Positions 44,933 through 53,513 of a stretch of DNA of 64,000 bases are shown piece by piece. Position numbers and translations under genes: made by a program. The stretch's first letter is position 1. Each line of letters opens with the position of its first letter. The notes under the pieces were generated by a model. That model was not told the DNA's origin and searched no databases. It was given only the letters and a program-made list of their open reading frames with translations. Source of the DNA: Marinomonas sargassi (lineage in GTDB: Bacteria > Pseudomonadota > Gammaproteobacteria > Pseudomonadales > Marinomonadaceae); the NCBI RefSeq assembly GCF_025716875.1, contig NZ_JAOVZB010000005.1, positions 186,001 to 250,000 of the forward strand. Direction: 5' to 3'.

Positions 44933-45853
44933 ATGCTAAAAAAGCTCCCACCACTTCAAACACTACAGACCTTCTCAGTAGTTGCTAGTTTAGGAAGCTT
45001 TACCTCTGCTTCTAAAGAGCTGAACCTTAGCCAGAGTGCAGTGAGTCGCCAAATCCAGCAGCTAGAACAATACTTTGGAAAACCTCTTTTTCAGCGAAAT
45101 AGCCGTACTCTCGTATTAACGGACCAAGGAACAGCCCTATTACCTGTAGTTGAACAGACAATCTCATCATTCATGGGGTCTCTTGAAGCTTCCATGACGA
45201 AAGTCATGAATATTAATATCCGTATGGCCCCAACGATAGCCAGAAGATGGTTTTTTCCTCTGTTAAAGGGCTTAAATGAATACCTACCAGACGTAAATGT
45301 AAATGTAGACACTGCGTGGCATTTAGAGCCACAGTTCGCGCTGGGCAACTTGGATATCATGATTGTTTACGGTAATGGTCATTGGCCTGGGATGGAAGTT
45401 ATACCGATTCTAGAAGAGGTAATTACTCCAGTTTGTGCCCCTGATTTTGACTTATTACAAAACAATAAGTTAACTTTTGAGTCATTGGCTAATGCTGTCT
45501 TGCTGCACTCCAACCCGCGTCACTCAGATTGGCAGCTATGGCTTCAATCTCAAAACTTATACGATTTTACACCCTATAAACATCAAACTTTTGATACTCA
45601 AGATCTTTCTCTAACTCTTGCAGCCCACGGTCAAGGCGTGGCGATTGGAGACCTGAACTTAATTAAACAAGACCTAAAGAAAAAAACTCTTATTAGACCT
45701 TTCGAGCAGTCTATTAAAACAGGGTACGGATACTACGCAATCTACCCTTCAAGGCCTGCAAATATCCTCAAAGTAACTCCATTTATAGAGTGGCTAAAAG
45801 AAGCACGAGCTCAACTTCAAGGCACACAAGCCGCCAAATTGAGCTATGCGTAA
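44933..45853 (+). CDS. LysR-family transcriptional regulator, GcvA-like
   Basis: 306 aa. It begins KLPPLQTLQTFSVVASLGSF with HTH helix QSAVSRQIQQLEQYFGKPLF, the GcvA/AmpR-like subgroup. The effector domain includes IRMAPTIARRWFFPLL and DIMIVYGNGHWPGMEV. GGAG lies before the ATG. It is the only regulator inside the 44.6-53.5 kb island, converging on the argH-like gene, and probably controls that catabolic operon. Effector unknown; GcvA-type proteins often sense amino acids or metabolic intermediates. Confidence 0.9.
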   Translation: MLKKLPPLQTLQTFSVVASLGSFTSASKELNLSQSAVSRQIQQLEQYFGKPLFQRNSRTLVLTDQGTALLPVVEQTISSFMGSLEASMTKVMNINIRMAPTIARRWFFPLLKGLNEYLPDVNVNVDTAWHLEPQFALGNLDIMIVYGNGHWPGMEVIPILEEVITPVCAPDFDLLQNNKLTFESLANAVLLHSNPRHSDWQLWLQSQNLYDFTPYKHQTFDTQDLSLTLAAHGQGVAIGDLNLIKQDLKKKTLIRPFEQSIKTGYGYYAIYPSRPANILKVTPFIEWLKEARAQLQGTQAAKLSYA

Positions 45854-46030
45854 ATAGTCCATAACTGTAATTTTAGTATCTAGTACTGATTACAACCTTG
45901 AGTAACACCTGCCCCATCATATTCAGTCATAAAGAACATTCAGATTTGCACTGAGTTCCAACATAAGAGGTATAGCTGCTATCGGCATGCGGGGATGTCG
46001 TAGGAATGAAAAGAGGAAAGGATAGTAATA

Positions 46031-46069
46031 TTATGTCGGGGACTGAAACAGGCTCAGTCCCCGACATAA
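46031..46069. terminator. Strong hairpin after the argH-like gene
   Basis: TTATGTCGGGGACTGA (46031-46046) pairs perfectly with TCAGTCCCCGACATAA (46054-46069): 16 bp around a 7-nt loop, 2 nt beyond the gene's stop. There is no T-run on the minus strand, so it may protect the 3' end or need Rho. It ends the island operon. Confidence 0.7.
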
Positions 46070-46071
46070 AT

Positions 46072-47457
46072 TTAGAGTAGATTTTTAACCTTTTTCACGG
46101 CTTTCATAACCTGTTCAGGCGCGGTACCGTTTGTGTGATTTCTGCTGTTCACAGACCCTTCTAATGTTAAAACCTGATAAACATCTTGCTCGATTAATAA
46201 ACTAAATGTTTTTAGCTTATCCAGTGGCAACTCTGAGAGGTGCTGCACTTTATTTTCATTTGCATAACGTACCATTGCAGCGACGGCATGATGTGCATCC
46301 CTGAAAGGCAGACCCTTTCTCACTAAATAATCCGCAAGATCGGTCGCTGTTGCATACCCAAGAGAAGCCGCTTCATACATACGCTCTTTATTCGCTTTAA
46401 TCGTCGGTATCATCTGACTTGTGACAGTCACAGCCGCACGAACGTTTTCTAGAGTGTCTGTTAACGGCGGTTTACTTTCTTGTTGGTCTTTGTTGAATGC
46501 CATTGGCTGGCTTTTCATTAGGCCAACAGCAAAGGTAAGATTGCCTTGAACTCGAGCCGCTTTACCTCGTAATAATTCCGCTAGATCAGGGTTCTTCTTC
46601 TGCGGCATGATAGATGACCCTGTACAAAATTGGTCACCCAGCTCAACAAAGCCCACTAGTGGAGTACACCAGAAAATAATCTCTTCTGATAACCTTGATA
46701 GGTGTGCCATGATTAATGCGCCAGCATGGCAGACATCAGCGACATAGTCTCGATCAGAAACTGCGTCCAACGAGTTACGACAAACACCATCAAAACCTAA
46801 TAGTTCTGCTGTAAGTTCAGGTTGAATCGGAAAGCCCGTTCCGGCTAATGCCGCCGCACCTAACGGAGAATAATTGAGTCGACTACGAGCTTGGCCTACC
46901 CTCTCCAAATCACGTAAGAACATCTCAGCGTAGGCAAGCATGTGATGCCCAAAAGTGATAGGTTGAGCAATTTGTAAGTGAGTGAAGCCTGGCATAATGG
47001 TATCAGCATGATCCGATGCCAAATCGGCAATAACACCAATTAACACTTTCAGCTCTGCTTGCAAGGCATCAAGTTCATTTCTGGTATATAACCGAATATC
47101 TGTGGCAACTTGGTCATTACGAGAACGTGCCGTATGCAGCTTTTTACCCGCATCACCAATAAGTTGAACTAATCGTTGCTCAACGTTCATATGAACGTCT
47201 TCAAATTCCTCTTTCCATTCAAAAGTGCCATTTTGCATTTCTTGTGCGATGGCGTTTAAACCTTCCTGAATCAAAGTGTTTTCTTCAATACTTAAAACAC
47301 CTGATGCTGTCAGCATTTTAGCGTGAGCTTGTGACCCCGCTACATCATAAAGAGCAATGCGTTTATCTTGATCAATGCAAGAATGAAATGCTTGAAAGTC
47401 TTGTGCAGTAGCTTGCGTGAAAAGTGGAGACCAAGTTTCTTTTTTCTGAGTTGTCAT
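46072..47457 (-). CDS. argH: Argininosuccinate lyase family C-N lyase, substrate uncertain
   Basis: 461 aa, full ArgH length, fumarase/aspartase superfamily. The catalytic His (FTHLQ, H160) and the signature loop GSSIMPQKKNPD (from 280) are intact, so it should cleave a C-N bond to release fumarate. Several normally invariant ArgH positions differ: WGGRF becomes WSPLF (9-13), the HTGRSRND glycine is Ala110, the substrate Tyr of YNKD is Phe321, and QEDK reads QESK (326-329). Last gene of an operon with an MmgE/PrpD protein and an amino-acid importer. True argininosuccinate lyase is possible, but an EDDS- or iminodisuccinate-type lyase fits the neighbours better (inference). Confidence 0.85.
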   Translation of the reverse strand: MTTQKKETWSPLFTQATAQDFQAFHSCIDQDKRIALYDVAGSQAHAKMLTASGVLSIEENTLIQEGLNAIAQEMQNGTFEWKEEFEDVHMNVEQRLVQLIGDAGKKLHTARSRNDQVATDIRLYTRNELDALQAELKVLIGVIADLASDHADTIMPGFTHLQIAQPITFGHHMLAYAEMFLRDLERVGQARSRLNYSPLGAAALAGTGFPIQPELTAELLGFDGVCRNSLDAVSDRDYVADVCHAGALIMAHLSRLSEEIIFWCTPLVGFVELGDQFCTGSSIMPQKKNPDLAELLRGKAARVQGNLTFAVGLMKSQPMAFNKDQQESKPPLTDTLENVRAAVTVTSQMIPTIKANKERMYEAASLGYATATDLADYLVRKGLPFRDAHHAVAAMVRYANENKVQHLSELPLDKLKTFSLLIEQDVYQVLTLEGSVNSRNHTNGTAPEQVMKAVKKVKNLL

Positions 47458-47476
47458 ATTTATCTCTCTAGATTTT

Positions 47477-48868
47477 TCAGTGACTCATTGCCATGTCATT
47501 TGTTGAGGCCAATAAATTGGCTAAGTGCCTAACATCTGCCTGCAACTCAAGTGATAGAACGGTTTGGGTTAGGGCGTTGGTTTGTTCTTCAGAAATACAA
47601 ACGGCAGACATTTTTTCATATTTATCCATGATGTCTTTTTGACTAAGGGGGTGTTGCGGGCTTCCTAACGGGTAATGGACCGTTTTCACCATAATCGCTC
47701 CATTTATGGTGGTTACACTGACTTCTGGCTCTGCATCATCAGCCATATCACCGTCGACGCTAAAAGATATTTTTGAAAACCAATCACCAAACCAGTCGCC
47801 ACTCCATCTCTCTTCGTCTAACTCATCCAACCCCACTGAATGAAATTCAAGCCAAGCAGATAATGCATAGGCAATACTCATTTGAGCTTCAGCTCTCGAT
47901 GAAATCTGCTTTTTCCCGCACATACCAAATTGAAATTGGCTAATTTTAACGGTGATATTTTTTACATCTGACGAAGTTAAAGCCTGCTCATCAAGAATAC
48001 CTCGCAAAGCGTCTATCGATGAATGCGTGCCACGGCAGGTAGCATAAGGTTTGATAGAGCAACGGTTAATTCGCCACGCTTTACCAAACTCATTAGTAAG
48101 AAGAGCCGAATCGGAATCATCGGGATTAAAGCAGCTCAAGAAGCTTCCCCAAGTGTTTGTTTCAAAAACCGCACTAGGCCCAGAAAAGCCATTTGCAGCA
48201 AGTTTTGCAGCAATAACACCGCCTTCTGCAGCACGGCCAGCATGAAGCTTTTTAGTTTGACTGCCGTCATGAATAAAAGCCCATGTTCCTCCAGCAAATG
48301 AAGAAGCAATAGAAAGTGCAGAACTGAACTCATCAATATCAAGGTTCATCAAAACCGCAGCGGTTGTTGCAGCTCCAAACACGCCACATGTGCCAGTTGA
48401 GTGCCAACCTTGATTATTATGGGACTCATAACTACCCGTTGCCTCTAAAACACGACGACCTACTTCATATCCAAGTATGATAGCGGTCAGTAATTGCTGG
48501 CCGGTCACAGGGGAAGGCAGGTCAGCTAACACAGCCAGTGCCGTGGGTATGACAACAGCCCCCGAATGATCACATCCTCCCGAATCATCAAGCTCTAAAG
48601 CATGTGCAGAGATCGCATTCACTAAAGCGGCCGTTTTGGCATCCGTTAAATACTTGCTTCCCCAGATACTCGACCCACCACTGTTCATTGGATACATGCT
48701 TTTTAAAACAGCACTAGTCTCGCTCGAAACGGAACCTGCCAAAGCAACGCCCAGCGTATCCAAGATATGAGACTTGGTTTTTTGCAATGTATCTAAGTCG
48801 AACGAATGGAAGTCAACCTGCGCAATTTTCTCAGCAAGTGTTTTTACAACAAATTGGGTATCAGACAT
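47477..48868 (-). CDS. MmgE/PrpD-family protein
   Basis: 463 aa from the ATG at 48868 behind GGAAGGGAAGG; longer readings run back into the neighbouring gene. The family includes 2-methylcitrate dehydratase, cis-aconitate decarboxylase and iminodisuccinate epimerase, all acting on polycarboxylates. Visible are LDTLGVALAGS near residue 35, HALELDDSGGCDHSGAVVIP around residue 90 and GWHSTGTCGVFGAA. The start overlaps the preceding deacetylase stop by 8 bp and argH follows after 19 bp, so the three are one translation-coupled unit. A polycarboxylate-type substrate is likely. Confidence 0.85.
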   Translation of the reverse strand: MSDTQFVVKTLAEKIAQVDFHSFDLDTLQKTKSHILDTLGVALAGSVSSETSAVLKSMYPMNSGGSSIWGSKYLTDAKTAALVNAISAHALELDDSGGCDHSGAVVIPTALAVLADLPSPVTGQQLLTAIILGYEVGRRVLEATGSYESHNNQGWHSTGTCGVFGAATTAAVLMNLDIDEFSSALSIASSFAGGTWAFIHDGSQTKKLHAGRAAEGGVIAAKLAANGFSGPSAVFETNTWGSFLSCFNPDDSDSALLTNEFGKAWRINRCSIKPYATCRGTHSSIDALRGILDEQALTSSDVKNITVKISQFQFGMCGKKQISSRAEAQMSIAYALSAWLEFHSVGLDELDEERWSGDWFGDWFSKISFSVDGDMADDAEPEVSVTTINGAIMVKTVHYPLGSPQHPLSQKDIMDKYEKMSAVCISEEQTNALTQTVLSLELQADVRHLANLLASTNDMAMSH

Positions 48869-49745
48869 CCTTCCCTTCCGACAAATACTGTTCAAATACG
48901 TTAATCGGATGATCTTGGGCTGCAACACCATTATTCTGCTGATGCCATGAAGCAATATCAGACCCCGTTGCAAACCATACATCGTCGAATTGCGACATGT
49001 ATGACAGCATTTCACGTACTAGGAAAATTCGTCCTGCCGTTCCTGTGATCTCCGGCCTTAACTGCAAGACAAAACAAAGTCCGTATTGTCGATACGCATC
49101 AAACTCCCTCTTCCAGTTATCTAATACCGCTTCATAGCCAGCAATTCGGCTATGACCTGTGGGGAAAGCAGGAGTGAAGTTAAATTGAAAATATGGTCTA
49201 TCTTCCAATTCAATATGTACTGGGATTTGCACTAAACCAGACAAGTGGGTGTATGGGCAATCATCCCCATTTAAAGATGAAGTCCAACTAAATCCAAATT
49301 CGGTTAATGTGTGATCAAACCCATATGGCCATAAGCCAGAAGGCAAACGAAAACCTTTTAACTGAGTATCTAAGGTGTCTTCAAAAATCTCTTGGGTCTG
49401 TTTCAGTTTGGATATCTGTTCAGCTAATGAGAGGTCAAAATAGTTCTCAAAGTTGACTCCCCGAGCGGCAACTTCAGTGTTAGCCTGAGCAATTTCCTTG
49501 ATCAAGCTTTGTTGAGTAGAAAGCACCATCCCAGGAACGAACCATGTTGATGGCACCTTATATTCTTCTATCGTGCTTAACAGCCGTTCTAGGCCTCGTT
49601 GACTACCATATTCCCATACAGAACGACTTTTACTACGGTAAGCAAGGTCCGGAGCTTTTGCCATCGCATCTAAGCCATCATCGTATAAAACGGATAGCAT
49701 GACCGCACAACGTTTACCTTCAGGCCATTTATATAAATCATCCAT
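48861..49745 (-). CDS. PuuE-like polysaccharide deacetylase family protein lacking metal histidines
   Basis: 294 aa, NodB-type fold of the allantoinase PuuE/amidohydrolase group. It is homologous along its length to the next gene upstream (49738), but the metal motif HGHLH of that protein is RGVNF here (residues 95-99), and the first Asp motif FDLDGP reads VLYDDG. The later catalytic His region LHPK also reads LRPE. It is therefore probably catalytically inactive, or uses a different site, perhaps as partner of its active paralogue. Overlaps both neighbours by 8 bp. RLPSG (like RTPSG) and SSLNGDDCPY (like SSMRGDDRPY) are conserved. Confidence 0.8.
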   Translation of the reverse strand: MDDLYKWPEGKRCAVMLSVLYDDGLDAMAKAPDLAYRSKSRSVWEYGSQRGLERLLSTIEEYKVPSTWFVPGMVLSTQQSLIKEIAQANTEVAARGVNFENYFDLSLAEQISKLKQTQEIFEDTLDTQLKGFRLPSGLWPYGFDHTLTEFGFSWTSSLNGDDCPYTHLSGLVQIPVHIELEDRPYFQFNFTPAFPTGHSRIAGYEAVLDNWKREFDAYRQYGLCFVLQLRPEITGTAGRIFLVREMLSYMSQFDDVWFATGSDIASWHQQNNGVAAQDHPINVFEQYLSEGKDV

Positions 49746-50610
49746 TTTGTGTTGCTCTCCACCATTGCTCTATATCTTTACAACGAGCAACCCAAACATT
49801 GTCGTGCGAACGTATAGCTTGAAAAAGCGATTCTAAAATACTTAACCTACCCGGTTTACAGCAGACCTTCGGATGTAAAATGGTTGTCCAACACAACCCT
49901 TCCCGATGGTAACCTTCAAATTCATGAATCCAGTTGGACTCAACCTGTTGATAGGGCGATATACGGTCAAGTCCAACAGGGAAGTCAGGCTCTTCAAATA
50001 ACGCAAGAGAAGTATAATCGTCCAGATCCCAACGCCCCGGAATTTCAACCAAGCCAACCTCACCTTGCTCATTGCGATGGAAATAGGGTCTGTCATCGCC
50101 ACGCATTGAACTGGAGTATCGAACGCCAAATTCATTAAGAAGTGTTGCTGTATCTTGATTCCAATCACCTGACGGAGTTCTAAAACCCACAGGCGTGATA
50201 CCTAAAACCCTTTGAAAAACCTCTCTTGAGGTCGCCATAATTTCTAGTTGTTTATCCCTATCACAATCGATAAAGACTTCATGTAAATGGCCGTGGTAAG
50301 CAACTTCATGCCCATGCTTTAGGACCTCAGCACATTGTTCAGGCCAATGCTCTACAACCCAAGTTGGAATGAAGAACGTGGCAACTAAATCATATTTTTT
50401 CAGTAACGCTAGAAGTCTAGGTAACCCTCGCCACGGCCCATAAGCCCCTTCAGAAAAGTAACGCTGGTTATATTTTAAGGAGCCATCTAACATGGCGTCG
50501 CCCGTAGGGCCATCAAGGTCAAATGCTAAAGCAACGGCACTTTTCTGGTTTTCAGGCCAAAGCAACCCCTTCCCACTCGTTGAGTCGGAATCCCTGTTTG
50601 AATTCAACAT
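49738..50610 (-). CDS. PuuE-like polysaccharide deacetylase/allantoinase-type hydrolase
   Basis: 290 aa, NodB-type carbohydrate esterase 4 fold, in the branch of metal-dependent amidases such as PuuE. Metal ligands are visible: Asp in FDLDGP (31-33) and HGHLH (H106, H110). Others are RTPSGDW, SSMRGDDRPYF and a His in TILHPK near residue 247. No signal peptide, so it acts in the cytoplasm on a small imported molecule rather than on cell wall. AAGGT precedes the ATG. First of the enzyme genes in the operon, separated from the binding-protein gene by a hairpin. Confidence 0.85.
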   Translation of the reverse strand: MLNSNRDSDSTSGKGLLWPENQKSAVALAFDLDGPTGDAMLDGSLKYNQRYFSEGAYGPWRGLPRLLALLKKYDLVATFFIPTWVVEHWPEQCAEVLKHGHEVAYHGHLHEVFIDCDRDKQLEIMATSREVFQRVLGITPVGFRTPSGDWNQDTATLLNEFGVRYSSSMRGDDRPYFHRNEQGEVGLVEIPGRWDLDDYTSLALFEEPDFPVGLDRISPYQQVESNWIHEFEGYHREGLCWTTILHPKVCCKPGRLSILESLFQAIRSHDNVWVARCKDIEQWWRATQNG

Positions 50611-50626
50611 ATATTTACCTTAGAAA

Positions 50627-50649
50627 GCCCTCTTCAATTAGAAGAGGGC
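50627..50649 (-). terminator. Intra-operon attenuator hairpin
   Basis: GCCCTCTTC and GAAGAGGGC (9-bp perfect stem, 5-nt loop) lie between the binding-protein gene and the deacetylases. On the minus strand only TTTCTAAGG follows, so it probably acts as partial terminator or 3' stabiliser giving excess binding protein. Confidence 0.6.
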
Positions 50650-50658
50650 AAAGAGAAT

Positions 50659-51489
50659 TTATTTCACGCCATTAATCTGAACAGTTTTAACGGCGTTATG
50701 CACAAGCCCCCATTTCTTGAGCAATTCAGCATATGTACCGTTCTCAATCAACTCACTTAAAGAGTCTGCAATGGCATCACGCAAAGCTGGATTATCTTTT
50801 TTCACACCAATGCCGAACACATCCGTATCCAAGATAGGTTTATCTACAATGTGATATACCCCAGGCTCTGATTGAATTTGGTACGCGATAGTCTCTATAC
50901 CCTGCACAACCACATCATAACGACCTTGCTTCAAGCCCAAACGAGCAGCGTTGGAATCTTGAACGCCATTAAAGGTAATCGCACCTAAACCTTTAGCTTC
51001 ACAGTATTCAGAGCTCCATTTAACAACATCGGCTCCAAAACTTGATGAACGGCTTCCTGCGACTTTTTTACCACAAACATCCGCATTAGATTTGAAGGAT
51101 GAGGATTGCCCCTCAGCAACAATAAATACTGGGCCACTTTTCACATAATCTACAAAGTCCATACTTTCCTGACGTTTTGGGTTATCACTCATGCCAGAAA
51201 TAATGACGTCACCACGCCCAGTCGCTAAACTACTTTGTAGCTGTGCAAACGATGTAGTAACCCACAAAGCTTCTTTACCCATTTTTTCTGCAATCGCAGT
51301 TCCTAGATCAACATCAAACCCTGTAATCACACCAGTTTTTGGGTCAATAAATTCCATTGGTGGATAGATAGGGTTAGTCAAAAAACGCACTTCACCGTCA
51401 TTAATTAGTTTCATCTCGTCAGCTGCGGTAGCCATCAATGGCGTCATTAACGATAGGGCTGTTGTTAGAGCAATAGTTACTTTTTTCAT
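50659..51489 (-). CDS. Polar amino-acid-type ABC transporter substrate-binding protein
   Basis: 276 aa, SBP_bac_3 family. Residues 1-22 form a signal peptide ending ATA-A. The ligand domain starts VRFLTNPIYPPMEFIDPKTG, then GFDVDLGTAIAEKMG, and includes YVKSGPVFIV. Two Cys in the second lobe (VCGKK, YCEAK) may form a disulfide as in the family. It lies downstream of its ATPase and permease genes and is followed by the deacetylase/MmgE/ArgH genes, so its ligand is probably their substrate. GAGGTG precedes the ATG. Confidence 0.9.
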   Translation of the reverse strand: MKKVTIALTTALSLMTPLMATAADEMKLINDGEVRFLTNPIYPPMEFIDPKTGVITGFDVDLGTAIAEKMGKEALWVTTSFAQLQSSLATGRGDVIISGMSDNPKRQESMDFVDYVKSGPVFIVAEGQSSSFKSNADVCGKKVAGSRSSSFGADVVKWSSEYCEAKGLGAITFNGVQDSNAARLGLKQGRYDVVVQGIETIAYQIQSEPGVYHIVDKPILDTDVFGIGVKKDNPALRDAIADSLSELIENGTYAELLKKWGLVHNAVKTVQINGVK

Positions 51490-51530
51490 TACACACCTCG
51501 GTTATTTACAGGAAACGCTTACTAAAATAT

Positions 51531-52292
51531 TTACAGGACTGCAGAAACAAATTCTTTAAGTCGTGCATGTGTTGGGTTGGTCAACATATTCTCAGGGGAC
51601 TCTACGGCGACAATTTCACCAGACTCCATAAAGACGACTTTGTCAGCGACTTCACGACAAAATCCAATTTCATGGGTGACTACAATCATGGTCATTCCTG
51701 AATTAGCCAGCTCTTTCATAACAGCGAGCACTTCACCTACTAATTCTGGGTCGAGCGCAGAAGTCGGCTCATCAAATAGAATGGCATCTGGTTTCATGGC
51801 AAGAGTTCTAGCAATTGCAACTCGCTGTTGCTGCCCTCCAGAAAGTGAGTTGGGGTAGCTGTTAGCCTTATTAGACAGCCCCACTTTTTTGAGTATTTCT
51901 AAAGCTTCCTTCTTAACTTGTTCTTTATTTCGCTTCTGAACAAATACAGGACCCTCAAGAATATTTTCAAGGACAGTTTTATGAGGAAATAAATTGAATC
52001 GTTGAAACACCATGCCTACACGTGAACGTTGGGCTGCTATTTTTCGGTCACTTAATCTGTGTAGTTTGTCACCGTCTTCGCGGTATCCAACAATCTCACC
52101 CATTACTCGGATGATGCCGTCAGTCGTTACCTCTAGCTGATTGATACAGCGTAGAAAAGTACTCTTTCCAGAACCGGAAGGGCCAATAATACAAATCACT
52201 TCACCTTCGTGAACATCCAAGGAAACATCTTTAAGAACATGTAAATCATCGAAATGTTTGTTTATTTGCTCCGCAGAAATAATAACTGACAT
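51531..52292 (-). CDS. Polar amino-acid-type ABC transporter ATP-binding protein
   Basis: 253 aa, GlnQ/HisP family. Walker A GPSGSGKST near residue 38, Q-loop VFQRFNLFPHKT, signature LSGGQQQRVAIARTLA, Walker B AILFDEPTSALDPE and switch VTHEIGF are all present. GAAGGAGAA lies before the ATG, which begins 2 nt after the permease stop. Powers the importer of the 44.6-53.5 kb island. Similar to, but not a copy of, the ATPase at 5450. Confidence 0.92.
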   Translation of the reverse strand: MSVIISAEQINKHFDDLHVLKDVSLDVHEGEVICIIGPSGSGKSTFLRCINQLEVTTDGIIRVMGEIVGYREDGDKLHRLSDRKIAAQRSRVGMVFQRFNLFPHKTVLENILEGPVFVQKRNKEQVKKEALEILKKVGLSNKANSYPNSLSGGQQQRVAIARTLAMKPDAILFDEPTSALDPELVGEVLAVMKELANSGMTMIVVTHEIGFCREVADKVVFMESGEIVAVESPENMLTNPTHARLKEFVSAVL

Positions 52293-52294
52293 AA

Positions 52295-53170
52295 TTATTC
52301 TCCTTCAGCTACAGCATTGGTCAATTTACTTTGCTTTTGAGGTGCTGTATCAGCCCCCCAGCCACGTGAGAAGTATTTTTCAACGTAATATTGGCCAATA
52401 CTTAGAATTGTCACTACAACCATGTACCAAGCTGCAGCAACGAGGAGCAGTTCAATAACTCGAGAATTAACGTAATAGACATCTTCTACGCTTCTCAAAA
52501 GTTCTGAATATTGAATAACACTTGCTAGAGAGGTGAGCTTAACCATACCAATGGTTTCATTCCCAATTGGTGGAATAATGACGCGCATGGCTTGTGGCAA
52601 AATAATACGTACCATCGCTTCAAACTTCGTCATACCAATAGACTGCGCTGCTTCAAGTTGCCCTTTATCTATGGATAAAATACCAGCACGAACAACCTCA
52701 GATGTATAAGCACCTTGTTGAACACCCAAGCCTAATAACGCCGCCACAAATGGTGTCATAACATCAACGGTTCTGACTTCCACAAGGCCAAAAAGACTTA
52801 AATGAGGGAAAATTAACGCGAGATTAAACCAAAGAAGAAGCTGTAATAATGCCGGTGTTCCACGGAACAGCCACACATAAAAAATTGAAACAGACTGTAG
52901 AACTCTATTATCTGACATTCGAGCCACTGCAGCCATTACACCTAAGATAATACCAAGTGCCATCGCTAGGAAAGTCATAATAATCATACTCCAGACACCA
53001 CTTAATACTGTCGGAGTAAACAAGTTTTCACTTACATATTGCCATTCGATTTGCCCTTTCCAAAAAGACATACAAATGTATATCAGCACCATGATCAGCA
53101 AGACTGCTGTAATTTTCTGACCATAATTAGAAGGTTCAACGCGGGTGTACTGTATCTTTGGTTTTATCAT
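52295..53170 (-). CDS. Polar amino-acid-type ABC transporter permease
   Basis: 291 aa from the ATG at 53170, chosen because AAGGA lies 10 nt upstream; ATG 53179 and a longer reading to 53221 are alternatives. A first membrane segment (AVLLIMVLIYICMSF) precedes the BPD_transp_1 domain with four more. FYVWLFRGTPALLQLLLWF and the EAA region GAYTSEVVRAGILSIDKGQ are typical of HisM/GlnP permeases. First gene of the island operon, probably homodimeric. Confidence 0.88.
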   Translation of the reverse strand: MIKPKIQYTRVEPSNYGQKITAVLLIMVLIYICMSFWKGQIEWQYVSENLFTPTVLSGVWSMIIMTFLAMALGIILGVMAAVARMSDNRVLQSVSIFYVWLFRGTPALLQLLLWFNLALIFPHLSLFGLVEVRTVDVMTPFVAALLGLGVQQGAYTSEVVRAGILSIDKGQLEAAQSIGMTKFEAMVRIILPQAMRVIIPPIGNETIGMVKLTSLASVIQYSELLRSVEDVYYVNSRVIELLLVAAAWYMVVVTILSIGQYYVEKYFSRGWGADTAPQKQSKLTNAVAEGE

Positions 53171-53513
53171 GAGATTCATATTCCTTAATAAATATATGGA
53201 AGATTCTAGCCTGCTGATCAATTCATCTTAAGTAATGGTTTTTTTATAAACAAACGATTTATGGACATGGAATCTATGCAAAAAATGAATAGATAGAGAA
53301 GTGTGAAGCACACATTTATGCATACTTCGAAGAACAATTTTGGGAGTATTATCGAGATAAGGGCGCTCTCTCCACCCTTAAAAAAACAATAAAACAGCAC
53401 TATTAGACTGCCTCATTGCGCTTTTCTAGAATCACCATAAGGTGTGATATTTGAAGGAGATTTTATCGATACTTTTAGTTAACTGTCTCATCAAAAACAG
53501 CAACTAAGATAAT
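53171..53513. other. Promoter region and right edge of the island
   Basis: This 343-bp gap lies between the permease start and the lysE stop, with no convincing ORF. It is AT-rich and should hold the promoter of the minus-strand island operon. TATAAA-like sequences are present but no clear -35 box is visible. TGATATTTGAAGGAG near 53445-53460 looks like a ribosome-binding site with no gene behind it. Confidence 0.4.

Noticed and set aside
48870..49015. Longer N-terminus for the MmgE/PrpD protein
   Set aside because: The extra residues overlap the deacetylase gene out of frame, are not family-like, and the ATG at 48868 has a strong ribosome-binding site.
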